A stretch of 30,403 nt of DNA from DATBGS01 sp036557885 (GTDB taxonomy: Bacteria > Chloroflexota > Ktedonobacteria > Ktedonobacterales > DATBGS01), in the NCBI GenBank assembly GCA_036557885.1, contig DATBGS010000175.1:1-30403 (forward strand). Reading direction: 5' to 3'. The position numbers were made by a program, and so were the translations under genes. Shown here in pieces: positions 1 to 7,195 of this stretch (the first letter of the stretch is position 1; every line of letters starts with the position of its first letter). The notes under the pieces are model-generated. The model did not search any database. It saw nothing but the letters and a program-made list of their open reading frames with translations, and was not told where the DNA came from.

Positions 1-641
1 ACATCTGGCGGCAAGCGCACCCCCGTCCCTAGCCGCTCCAGCCACCCCTCCGCTAACACCCCCTTGAGCTGCTCGCGCATCCACCAGCCCCCTCCGGTGC
101 GGCTGGACATCGCCTGCATCGCCTGATACAGACATACCACCGCGCTGGCAAAGGCAGCGTGACACTGCTCCTCCAGGTCCGTGTTTTCGGCGCGTCGTGC
201 TCGCCGCGCCGCCAGCCCCAGCTTGATCGCCCAGGTCAGGTCATGCGCAAAGGTGATGCGCAGCGAGAGCCGGCCCATCGAACGAAAATCTCCCGCTTCA
301 TACGTCCAGGGAGTCAGGTTGTGCTGGGTCAGCCGCCGCCGCTTGCGTCCCCCATTGGCGCGGTGATGCTGCTGCTGTTTGCGCTCGCTCGTCAAAAGAA
401 ACGCGAGCAGCGTGTAGCACACCAGCGTCTGGCCTGCCTCCGCGTAGCCAAAGGCAGACGGCGATTCGGTATACCTGCCGAGCGCTTCGAAGTCGGGCAG
501 GGGCGGCGGCAAGAACGGCAGATACTCCCGCAGGGGCACGCGAGCGCGGGTCTGGTCCGGGAGCGAGCGATACACTTCGAGCACATAGTCGAAGGTGCAC
601 AGGGGCAGCCTGGGCAGGGAAGCAGACGACGGAGTAGACAT
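1..641 (-). CDS. Hypothetical protein, 3' end outside window
   Basis: An open frame runs from an ATG at 641 to the window edge without a stop (213 complete codons), so the C-terminus is missing. The start is supported by GGAGG nine bases upstream of the ATG (about 651-655). The visible protein begins MSTPSSASLPRLPLCTFDYV, has a basic Arg/Lys/Gln/His-rich patch near residue 85-100 (RKQQQHHRANGGRKRRR), and then a helical Ala/Arg-rich segment. I do not recognise a family, a signal peptide or a membrane segment. Overlapping open frames on the plus strand and in other minus frames lack an RBS and read as GC-rich shadows. A dispersed palindromic repeat begins about 100 bp upstream. Function unknown. 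Confidence 0.55.
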   Translation of the reverse strand, partial: MSTPSSASLPRLPLCTFDYVLEVYRSLPDQTRARVPLREYLPFLPPPLPDFEALGRYTESPSAFGYAEAGQTLVCYTLLAFLLTSERKQQQHHRANGGRKRRRLTQHNLTPWTYEAGDFRSMGRLSLRITFAHDLTWAIKLGLAARRARRAENTDLEEQCHAAFASAVVCLYQAMQAMSSRTGGGWWMREQLKGVLAEGWLERLGTGVRLPPD

Positions 642-740
642 GGCAGAACGCCTCCTCGTGGAGGAACCGTCCAGTCCGCCCACGCCAGACCTGGCAGGCT
701 GTCTGCAAGCGTCGCCATTGTGCTCATCCCTGGCAGCGGG

Positions 741-977
741 GGCTGGCGGTTAAAACCCCTCAATGCAGGGGCACCGCCGCGCCTAAGGGCGTCTGCGGAC
801 GCCACCAAGTCCGCCTGCGCGGACTCCCCGCCCCATGCAGGCCGCGATTCGTCTGAACCCGCGCAGGCGGGGTTCGCTGCCGTGCCCCTGCTTTGAGGGG
901 TGCCCTTCTGTCTTAGGGTGGCCGCAGGCCCATAGGCGCGGCGGTGCCCCTGCATTGAGGGGTTTTAACCGCCAGCC
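741..977. repeat. Palindromic intergenic repeat, copy R1
   Basis: The arms 741-783 and 935-977 are a perfect 43-bp inverted repeat enclosing about 150 bp. The outer end reads GGCTGGCGGTTAAAAC and the inner end CCGCGCC followed by TAAGGGC on the left arm and CATAGGCGCGG on the right. The same end motifs recur at 3065, 23135, 29464 and 30137. The middle contains CCGCCTGCGCGG-like palindromes also seen in the other copies. It resembles a MITE or large REP-type element with no coding capacity. I do not recognise it as a named family. Confidence 0.75.
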
Positions 978-1226
978 GCCGGGCTTTGTCAGGAGGGGAG
1001 TCGAAGGGAGGAATGGTTTGTGAAGATACTATCCATTCGGCTCGTTCCTGCGACTTTCAGGGATGGGTTGATGGCGTGGCGCGCCTATTAAGCCTGCCAC
1101 GTCAGTCGTGCAGCCTGGACACTCCTTCACATGAACGCCCCAAAGCGGGGCAACGTCATTTTCTGGCCGCAATGATACCATGCAGACGGTGGGGATGTCA
1201 AGCCAGCAAACCATATGGTTCAGGGC
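978..1226. other. Intergenic, nothing recognised
   Basis: This 249-bp stretch lies between repeat R1 and the terminator of the secreted-protein gene. The long plus-strand frame that crosses it continues as the antisense of the 1286-2917 gene and has no credible RBS. No RNA gene or clear promoter was seen. Confidence 0.4.
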
Positions 1227-1263
1227 AAAAAAGCATCCCCCTGCCGGTGCAGAGGGATGCTTT
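1227..1263 (-). terminator. Rho-independent terminator of the secreted-protein gene
   Basis: On the minus strand, just after the stop codon at 1286, AAAGCATCCC pairs with GGGATGCTTT around a GC-rich loop and is followed by a run of six T. Stem, loop and T-tract are in the right order for minus-strand transcription. Confidence 0.85.
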
Positions 1264-1285
1264 GGAGCGCGAGCGAGAGAAAAGG

Positions 1286-2917
1286 CTACTGCTGGCCGCC
1301 TTGACCCGCCCGGCAGGGGTTGTGCGCCAGCACCTGCCGGTAATCTTCCGCAACAGGAATAAACCCGCTGCCTGGCAGTTGGAAATTCCTCAGCAAGATG
1401 GTCCCGTACTGGTTATCTTTGCCAAAGTCATTGCGGCTAAAGCCGGGGATGTCGTTGCCAAATGCCCAGTAGCACTGGTTGCCCAGGTTGCCAATGCTAT
1501 AGAACGGATAGAACGTCGCCTCTACGCCCTCATCCGTCAGCGGAACGATGGTGCAGCCCGTGCCATCCAGCGCGCACTGCGCAAGCGGCTCCAACGCGGG
1601 GGTGTCGGCTTCAAAGGCCACCCGGCTATAGTTCACATGAAACCCGTTGCCGGTCAGCGGGCTGGTAAACAGAATCGGCGTGGGATGATGCTGCGTATCT
1701 CCATCCGGCCAGACCTTCTGATACGACACACCATCAAAGCCAGCGTTAGTGTCTACACAGCCAGCGGGCGCCTGCTGGAAGCAGAAATTGTCGTCGTCGT
1801 CGGCTGGCTCAAGATCATTGCCAGAGCCTTCCAGTCCGGCGCACGAATCCCCATCCGCTGGGACATCGCTGCAATAATCGAAATGCCCAATCTCATCAGA
1901 GAACGCCACATTATAGCCGTGCGCGGTCCAGGGCACATCGGTCTTCTCAGACGACGTGCTGTACATCGGATGGAAGTCGTAGGGGATGTTCGTGCATTCG
2001 GTGGAAGGCGCGGGCGCGTACTTCACCTGACCAAAACCGTTTTCCGCGCTTGCCGTCATCGAGCCAACCTGATGCGTAGTCTTGTCGTTAATCTCAACGT
2101 GCAAACCATGCGCTGTATCGCGGAAGCTGACGGAGATCAGGTCGCCAGAATTCATAAACAGATCGCGCGCGTGATCCGGGGTGAAGCTTGCCAGCGTCGA
2201 ATCAACCGGATTGGCCGGACCCTGTGGGCGCCCATTCAGCGTGATGAACGCGAAGTTGACGTACTCATCGCTGCCGCCGCTCACAAAGTTCGAGCAGGGG
2301 CGATTCAGGACCGTGTTATTCACCGGGTCTTCCGACAGACTATCAATATTCAGCGCCGCGCACCATTGCGTGGGGTCGCAGCTTCCTGGGATGTTGGGCC
2401 ACTGCACCCAGCCCGGAGGATAGAACTGCATCTCCATAAAGGCGCCGCCGGGATGGTTGGGATTCTTGGTCACATCCACGATATTGCTATCGCTGTCGGG
2501 CGCGCAGGTGCTCACCTGCAAGGGATAGGACTGCGTGTCGCACATCGCCATACCAAACCAGAAGGTGGGATGCAACTGGAAATTGGCACTGACATTGCCG
2601 TCTGCCTGTGTCGGGCGAACCGGCGGGTCTTTGGGCAGCACTAATTGATATTGCATCTGGTTGCCTGAGCCTGGCACGTTGGAATAAAACAAAAGCGATG
2701 GCTCATCATGCCCAATATAGGCGTGGTCCTCGTCATACTTTTGCGTGGGGTCAGCGCAGAGCTTGGCTTTGCTGCAATCAAGAGCGAGATGCGCCGGGGC
2801 TGCCGCAGTATGCTTTGGACGGGTCAGCGTATACGTCAGTGGAATGACCAACAGCGCCGTCACCAGCAGCACCATTGATGAAATAAACACTAACCTGGAC
2901 CGAAGACGAAGCTTCAT
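1286..2917 (-). CDS. Secreted or membrane-anchored protein of unknown function
   Basis: This 543-aa protein starts with a short basic segment (MKLRLRSR) followed by a hydrophobic stretch at about residues 9-32, typical of an export signal or a single N-terminal anchor. The rest is hydrophilic and rich in Asp, Asn, Pro and Gly, with many Cys that may form disulfides outside the cell (DCSKAKLC, CDPTQWC, CALDGTGC). Recurring Trp/Tyr/Phe and Pro-rich loops suggest a beta-rich fold, which is an inference only. I chose ATG 2917 because GAGGTGAG lies directly upstream; an in-frame ATG at 2935 lacks an RBS. The gene is monocistronic, closed by the terminator at 1227-1263. I do not recognise catalytic motifs and cannot assign a function. 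Confidence 0.8.
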   Translation of the reverse strand: MKLRLRSRLVFISSMVLLVTALLVIPLTYTLTRPKHTAAAPAHLALDCSKAKLCADPTQKYDEDHAYIGHDEPSLLFYSNVPGSGNQMQYQLVLPKDPPVRPTQADGNVSANFQLHPTFWFGMAMCDTQSYPLQVSTCAPDSDSNIVDVTKNPNHPGGAFMEMQFYPPGWVQWPNIPGSCDPTQWCAALNIDSLSEDPVNNTVLNRPCSNFVSGGSDEYVNFAFITLNGRPQGPANPVDSTLASFTPDHARDLFMNSGDLISVSFRDTAHGLHVEINDKTTHQVGSMTASAENGFGQVKYAPAPSTECTNIPYDFHPMYSTSSEKTDVPWTAHGYNVAFSDEIGHFDYCSDVPADGDSCAGLEGSGNDLEPADDDDNFCFQQAPAGCVDTNAGFDGVSYQKVWPDGDTQHHPTPILFTSPLTGNGFHVNYSRVAFEADTPALEPLAQCALDGTGCTIVPLTDEGVEATFYPFYSIGNLGNQCYWAFGNDIPGFSRNDFGKDNQYGTILLRNFQLPGSGFIPVAEDYRQVLAHNPCRAGQGGQQ

Positions 2918-3064
2918 ACTCACCTCTTTGTGCATATACTTTTCAAGACGCCTATAGCTCCTGCTCGCTATATCAAGCTCTAGTGTAACGTCTCAAAGGA
3001 CCAAATGCCTCGTCTTTTGTGGACAAAAAAGACACACTGACAAAAGAGTCCTACTCATCCATAA

Positions 3065-3226
3065 GCTGGCGAATAAATTCGCGCCTAAGGGCAGCGAAGC
3101 TGCCGCAAAACCCGCCTGCGCAGGCTCCCCACTCTGCCCAGTCGCGTCTTGTCCTAGCCCGCACAGGCGGGCTTCGCGGCGCAAGCCTCTAGGGGCGCGC
3201 TTTAGACGCGATCTTTATTCGCCAGC
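3065..3226. repeat. Palindromic intergenic repeat, copy R2
   Basis: The ends read GCTGGCGAATAAATTCGC on the left and CTTTATTCGCCAGC on the right, in inverse orientation, with GCGCCTAAGGGC next to the left end and CCCGCCTGCGCAGG-type palindromes inside. It matches the end structure of the copies at 741, 23135 and 29464. It lies directly upstream of the MerR promoter. Frames crossing it are not credible genes. Confidence 0.7.
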
Positions 3227-3247
3227 CAAAACTCGTGTCTCCAGCCC

Positions 3248-3278
3248 TTGACTCTCCTGTTACAGGATAGAGTACGAT
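3248..3278 (+). promoter_or_regulatory. MerR-type promoter with 19-bp spacer and operator dyad
   Basis: The -35 box is TTGACT (3248-3253) and the -10 box is TACGAT (3273-3278), separated by exactly 19 bp. The spacer carries the perfect dyad TCCTGT-T-ACAGGA at its centre (3256-3268). MerR-family activators bind such a dyad and untwist the over-long spacer. The boxes lie about 80 bp upstream of the MerR gene, which points to autoregulation. Confidence 0.8.
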
Positions 3279-3356
3279 AGTTCTTAGACAGAGAGGCCCT
3301 TCTGACAAAACATCAATGTCGAGACAAGGAATCAACCCGACTAGGGGAGAGGAGCC

Positions 3357-4181
3357 GTGTTCAAGATTGGGGACTTTTCCAGGTTGAGCCTGGTGTCGGT
3401 CAAAGCACTGCGCTATTACGACGAACTCGGATTGCTCAAGCCTGCGCGGGTTGATGAGTCCAGCGGCTATCGCTACTATTCCGTCAGCCAACTTACCCGG
3501 CTGAACCGCATTCTGGCCTTGAAAGATATGGGCCTGTCCCTGGAGCAGATCGCGCTCCTGCTGGACAAGGGGCTGACTCCAGACCAGATTCGGGGGATGC
3601 TGCGGCTCAAACAGGTGGAACTGCACCAGCAGCTTGCTGAAGGGCAGGTGCGGCTGCAACGGATAGAAGCGTGGCTGCACGCCTTTGAACAGGAGGCTAT
3701 CATGCCAGACTATGCTGTTGTGCTTAAGAAAGTAGACCCGCAGCGGGTCGCTCAGGTGCGCGCTCTCGCTCCAAGCATGGAGCAGTTGGGGCCGACCCTT
3801 AACCGCGTTTTCGACCAGGCGATGGGCTATATTAACCGGGAGGGGGCAACCTGTGTTGGCCCCGCCACCACCCTCTACTACGACATGGAGATGCGCGAAC
3901 GCGACATCAGCGTTGGAGCGTGCATGCCCTTTGAAGGCGCGCTGAAGGATGGGGAGCAGGTGAAGGTGATCGAGTTGCCGGGCTTCGAGACGGTGGCTTC
4001 GGTCATCCATCACGGCCCGTTCAGCACCTTGAACCACGCCTACAACGCTATCTTTACGTGGATTGAAACCAACGGCTACCAGATCAGCGGCCCCGCCCGC
4101 GAACTCAACCTCGAATACGAGCGCGGCGGCGACCAATCCAAGTTTGTCACCGAGATACAGGTGCCCGTCGAAAAGCGCTAG
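3357..4181 (+). CDS. MerR-family transcriptional regulator with GyrI-like effector domain
   Basis: This 274-aa cytoplasmic activator has the MerR winged-helix at the N-terminus (MFKIGDFSRL, then ALRYYDELGLLKPARVDESSGYRYY at about 17-42), a dimerising coiled coil at about 75-120, and a GyrI/BmrR-like effector-binding domain at about 125-274 that ends EIQVPVEKR. This BmrR/BltR-type layout is used to sense small hydrophobic or cationic drugs. The start is GTG, chosen for GGGGAGAGGAG a few bases upstream and because it begins the conserved N-terminus. The promoter ahead of it has the 19-bp spacer expected for self-control. No efflux pump or other target gene follows, so its regulon is elsewhere or it regulates only itself. 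Confidence 0.92.
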   Translation: MFKIGDFSRLSLVSVKALRYYDELGLLKPARVDESSGYRYYSVSQLTRLNRILALKDMGLSLEQIALLLDKGLTPDQIRGMLRLKQVELHQQLAEGQVRLQRIEAWLHAFEQEAIMPDYAVVLKKVDPQRVAQVRALAPSMEQLGPTLNRVFDQAMGYINREGATCVGPATTLYYDMEMRERDISVGACMPFEGALKDGEQVKVIELPGFETVASVIHHGPFSTLNHAYNAIFTWIETNGYQISGPARELNLEYERGGDQSKFVTEIQVPVEKR

Positions 4182-4194
4182 CCGCGTACCCCTT

Positions 4195-4244
4195 GTGAAG
4201 CGAGCACAGAGGAGGCGCAAGCGCCTCCTCTGTGCTCGCTTCAC
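4195..4244. terminator. 24-bp perfect hairpin between convergent genes
   Basis: Arms 4195-4218 and 4221-4244 are a perfect 24-bp inverted repeat with a 2-nt centre (AA). It lies between the stop of the MerR gene (4181) and the stop of the convergent TPR gene (4253). There is no T-tract on either strand, so it is not a classical intrinsic terminator. It could be a bidirectional transcription block, an mRNA 3'-end stabiliser or a REP-type unit. Confidence 0.55.
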
Positions 4245-4252
4245 ACCTTGAC

Positions 4253-5560
4253 TTATCTGGGCGTTCGTCCCAACCTGCTCAGGGCGTTCGCTTTGCCATC
4301 GGTGGCAGCGCTCTCGTTCGGGTTGAGCCGCAGCGCCTCTTCATAGGCCGCCAACGCCTCCTCGTAGCGTCCGAGCGCTTGCAGCGCGGCGCCCTTTTTT
4401 GCCCAGGTGTCGGCATCCTGGGGGTCGAGCCGCAAGGCACGCTCGAAGGCGGTCAGCGCCTTCGCGTAGCGATGCAACGCCATCAATGCTGTGCCTTTGC
4501 CCTTCCAGGCTGTGACCGAGGTTGGGTCGAGCCGCCGCGCCTGGTCATAGCGCTTCAGGTTGAAGAACGCGGCCCCTTTCCCACGCCATTCGGGGGTCAT
4601 GGATGGATTGATCTGCATGGCCCGATTGAAAGAGTCAAGCGCCTCCTCATAGCGCTTGAGCCGGTAGAGCACCAGACCCCGATCTCTCCAGGCGTACGCG
4701 CGGCTGTCCGGGTCCAGCCGCAGCGCCTCATCATAAGCCGCCAGCGCCTCCGCGTGTCGTCCCAGCGCGAAAAGCGCCTCGCCCACACTCTCCCAGGCAG
4801 GCGCATAGGCCGGGTTCAACCGCCGCGCCTGCTCCGCAGCGGCCAGCGCCTCCTCATACCGATTCAAATTGAGCAGCGCGGAGCTTTTGCCAGCCCAGTT
4901 GTGGGGGTTGCGCGGGTCGTCGCGCAGCACGTTCTCCCAGCCAGCCAACACCAGCTCGCGCCGATGCATCTCAAAGACCGCGAGGTCGCTGGGCTTCCAA
5001 AAGTGGGCGAACGACGGATTGAGGCGGATTGCCTCCTTGGAGGCGGCCATTGCCTCGTCATAGCGCTTTAGCTGAAAGAGCGCGAAGGCTTTGTCTTTCC
5101 ATGCCTGGGCGTCGCGTGGGTCAAGGCGCAGCGCTTCTTCCAGGGCATCCAGCGCCGCCTGATACCGCTTCAAATTGAGCAGCGCCTTGCCTTTGCCTGC
5201 CCAGGCCGGGGCAAAGGCAGGAGCCAATTGCAGCGCCCGCTCGAACGCGGCCAGCGCCTGTTCTGGCTCGCCCAGCACGCCCCAGGCCCCCAGCGCCCGG
5301 CCTTTGCCATACCAGGCCAGCGGGTCGTTGGGGTCAAGGCGCAGCGCCTCATCGAAGGCCAGTACCGCCTCATCTGGTTTGGCTCGCTCGGTCAGCGCGT
5401 GGCCCTGATAGAGCCAGGCGCGTACATCGGCTCGCCTCACGTGCTGTGCCTTCCCTCCAGCCTTGCGCGCCTTGTGCTGCTCACCCTGAGAGAGGGACGC
5501 ATCATCTTTGTCAGACTGAAATGGAGACTCCTGGGAACTCATGTGCCAGCTACTTTCCAT
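4253..5560 (-). CDS. TPR-repeat protein
   Basis: This 435-aa soluble protein is almost entirely tetratricopeptide repeats: about eleven 34-residue units from residue 45 onward with the pattern AWxGKGxALxxLxRYxEALxAxxxALRLDP. TPR superhelices act as protein-protein scaffolds; no enzymatic domain is attached, so the partner is unknown. The first 40 residues are polar and low in complexity. One unit near the middle (EWRGKGAAFF, then RYDQARRLDP) lacks about seven residues, which removes part of helix B. ATG 5560 is six bases from the stop of the upstream dipeptidase and may be translationally coupled; ATG 5542, preceded by GGAAAG, is an alternative start. It is probably co-transcribed with the dipeptidase. 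Confidence 0.88.
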   Translation of the reverse strand: MESSWHMSSQESPFQSDKDDASLSQGEQHKARKAGGKAQHVRRADVRAWLYQGHALTERAKPDEAVLAFDEALRLDPNDPLAWYGKGRALGAWGVLGEPEQALAAFERALQLAPAFAPAWAGKGKALLNLKRYQAALDALEEALRLDPRDAQAWKDKAFALFQLKRYDEAMAASKEAIRLNPSFAHFWKPSDLAVFEMHRRELVLAGWENVLRDDPRNPHNWAGKSSALLNLNRYEEALAAAEQARRLNPAYAPAWESVGEALFALGRHAEALAAYDEALRLDPDSRAYAWRDRGLVLYRLKRYEEALDSFNRAMQINPSMTPEWRGKGAAFFNLKRYDQARRLDPTSVTAWKGKGTALMALHRYAKALTAFERALRLDPQDADTWAKKGAALQALGRYEEALAAYEEALRLNPNESAATDGKANALSRLGRTPR

Positions 5561-5566
5561 GCAGAC

Positions 5567-6643
5567 TTACCCGCGCCAGGTTTTGCCCAGGACGCGCAGC
5601 CAGTTTTCATGCGTGAGCTTGCGCAGCGCCGCCTCATCGTAGCCATGCGCGCGCAAGGCAGCAACCAGCCTGGGCAGGCCGGAGACATCGCCAATGTCCT
5701 TAGGCGGCGTAATCCCGCCGTCAAAGTCCGAGCCAAACCCAACGCCATCAATGCCCACGCGCTCCACCAGATAATCAAAGTGGCGCATCATCACCTCAAG
5801 CGGCGTGTTCGCGTCGTCGTGGGCATCATCGCGCAGATTCGCCACCTCAAAGATTACGCCAACCATCCCTTCTGACGCTTTGATCGCTTCAAGCTGCTGA
5901 TCGGTCAGGTTGCGCGTGGAAGGGCAGAGCGCGTGCGCCGCCGTGTGCGTCGCAACCAGCGGCGCCTGCGACAAATGCGCCACATCCCAGAAGCCCTGCT
6001 CGTTGAGATGCGCCAGATCAAGCATAATGCCCAGGCGATTACAGGCGCGCGCCAATGCGCGCCCGGCCTCGGTCAGTCCAGGGCCAGTATCCGGGCTATG
6101 CGGAAACTTAAACGGCACCCCATGCCCAAAGGCGTTTGGACGGCTCCAGACAATGCCCAGCGAGCGCAGGCCAGCCTGATAGAACACCTCCAGCGCGTCA
6201 AGCTGTGGGTCAATCGCCTCCGCGCCCTCGAAGTGCAGAATCACGCCCAGCACACCTTCGTCCAGGCAGCGCCGCAAATCATCAACGGTACGAACCACCT
6301 TGACCTGCCCGGCAGACTCCGCCTCCAGCCGGAACAGCCGGGCGGCCACGCCAATTGTGAAGCGCTGCGCGTAATCGGGATCAATGGCCGCGAAGGGCGT
6401 CACTTCGTAGCCGTTTCCAGTCACGACAAGCTGCTTCTTCATACGCTTCCCCTGGTCCGGCGCGGACGGAAAAATCGCGAAGAAGCCCCCGGCAAATCCC
6501 CCAAGCCGGGCACGCGGCAGGTCAAGATGCCCCCGCTCACTCTGCGTAAAGAACGTGCGCCCCGCGCCACGCTCAGCCATATGCAGCGCCAGCAGCGTGT
6601 CGTTGTGCCCATCAAGAATAGGCAACGGGTTGCTATCAGTCAT
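5567..6643 (-). CDS. Membrane dipeptidase (peptidase family M19)
   Basis: This 358-aa zinc hydrolase matches the renal-dipeptidase family, which cleaves dipeptides, including some with D-residues. The binuclear site is visible: H13 and D15 in DGHND, E139 in LHFEGAEA, H212 in DLAHLN, H233 in ATHTAAHA, the R244-N245 pair, and D306/D308 in GFGSDFDGG. Length is normal for bacterial members. No signal peptide is seen, so it is probably cytoplasmic. ATG 6643 has AAGGAGAT upstream. It sits 45 bp downstream of a VOC gene and 6 bp upstream of the TPR gene, so it is likely the middle gene of a small operon. Confidence 0.93.
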   Translation of the reverse strand: MTDSNPLPILDGHNDTLLALHMAERGAGRTFFTQSERGHLDLPRARLGGFAGGFFAIFPSAPDQGKRMKKQLVVTGNGYEVTPFAAIDPDYAQRFTIGVAARLFRLEAESAGQVKVVRTVDDLRRCLDEGVLGVILHFEGAEAIDPQLDALEVFYQAGLRSLGIVWSRPNAFGHGVPFKFPHSPDTGPGLTEAGRALARACNRLGIMLDLAHLNEQGFWDVAHLSQAPLVATHTAAHALCPSTRNLTDQQLEAIKASEGMVGVIFEVANLRDDAHDDANTPLEVMMRHFDYLVERVGIDGVGFGSDFDGGITPPKDIGDVSGLPRLVAALRAHGYDEAALRKLTHENWLRVLGKTWRG

Positions 6644-6688
6644 GCGAGCTACATCTCCTTGCCTTGCAAGGGAGCTTATCCCTCGCGT

Positions 6689-7075
6689 CTATACAACGGG
6701 CTGGTTGATCTCCCAGACGTTGCCTTCTGGATCAGCAAAGTGCGCTGTGCGCAATCCCCAGGGTTGGTTTGTTGGCGGCCTGAGCAACGTGACGCCCTTT
6801 GCCTTGAGCGTCTCATAGGCAGCATCAACATCCGCAACACTGGCAGCCAGCAGCCCGCGAGGTCCGCCCTCGATCTTCAACTCAAGGGCTTTTTCGCTGA
6901 TCAGGTCTGCGGCGGCTGAAACCTTCAGCAGAATCAAGTATACGTTTTCCAACTGGAAACCAGCAGACTCGGCATCGCTCTCGTGCATCTGAAGCCCAAG
7001 CGTGTCCCGATAAAACGCCATACATTTGTCCAGGTCTTGGACAAACACCACTGTCGCAATGACCTTGTGAAACAT
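6689..7075 (-). CDS. VOC-family (glyoxalase/bleomycin resistance-like) protein
   Basis: This 128-aa protein has the paired beta-alpha-beta-beta-beta layout of the vicinal oxygen chelate fold: the first module has FVQDLDKCMAFYRDTLGLQM and the second ADVDAAYETLKAKGVTLL, ending ADPEGNVWEINQP with the usual metal-ligand Glu. Members include glyoxalases, dioxygenases and drug-binding proteins; the substrate cannot be read from sequence. I chose ATG 7075 because GAGGTG lies six bases upstream; an in-frame GTG at 7084 is the alternative. It is followed at 45 bp by the M19 dipeptidase gene on the same strand. Confidence 0.88.
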   Translation of the reverse strand: MFHKVIATVVFVQDLDKCMAFYRDTLGLQMHESDAESAGFQLENVYLILLKVSAAADLISEKALELKIEGGPRGLLAASVADVDAAYETLKAKGVTLLRPPTNQPWGLRTAHFADPEGNVWEINQPVV

Positions 7076-7084
7076 AGTTGACAC

Positions 7085-7175
7085 CTCTTCTTTCCTGGCT
7101 GAGTTCAGAATGGCAATCCTTGCTCCTGGTGGGGTATGTCCTTCTCCAACTCTTCTTTCCTGGCTCAGTCAGAAC
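7085..7175. repeat. Imperfect direct repeat, two copies 60 bp apart
   Basis: A segment of about 30 bp starting CTCTTCTTTCCTGGCT is present at 7085-7116 and again at about 7146-7175, with a few mismatches. It fills the gap between the VOC and WD40 genes and places a second copy of the purine-rich RBS region upstream. It looks like a local tandem duplication. Confidence 0.6.
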
Positions 7176-7195
7176 GGCAGAAGATGCTCCTCGGC

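Noticed and set aside
159..955. Several overlapping frames on both strands near the left edge
   Set aside because: None has a good RBS; the frame starting at 641 on the minus strand does and remains open to the edge.
986..2644. Plus-strand open frame of 552 codons
   Set aside because: It is antisense to the secreted-protein gene, has Arg/Ile/Ala-rich shadow composition, and lacks an RBS; the minus frame has a signal peptide and terminator.
3189..4244. Minus-strand open frame of 351 codons
   Set aside because: It is antisense to the MerR gene, which has clear domain motifs, a promoter and an RBS.
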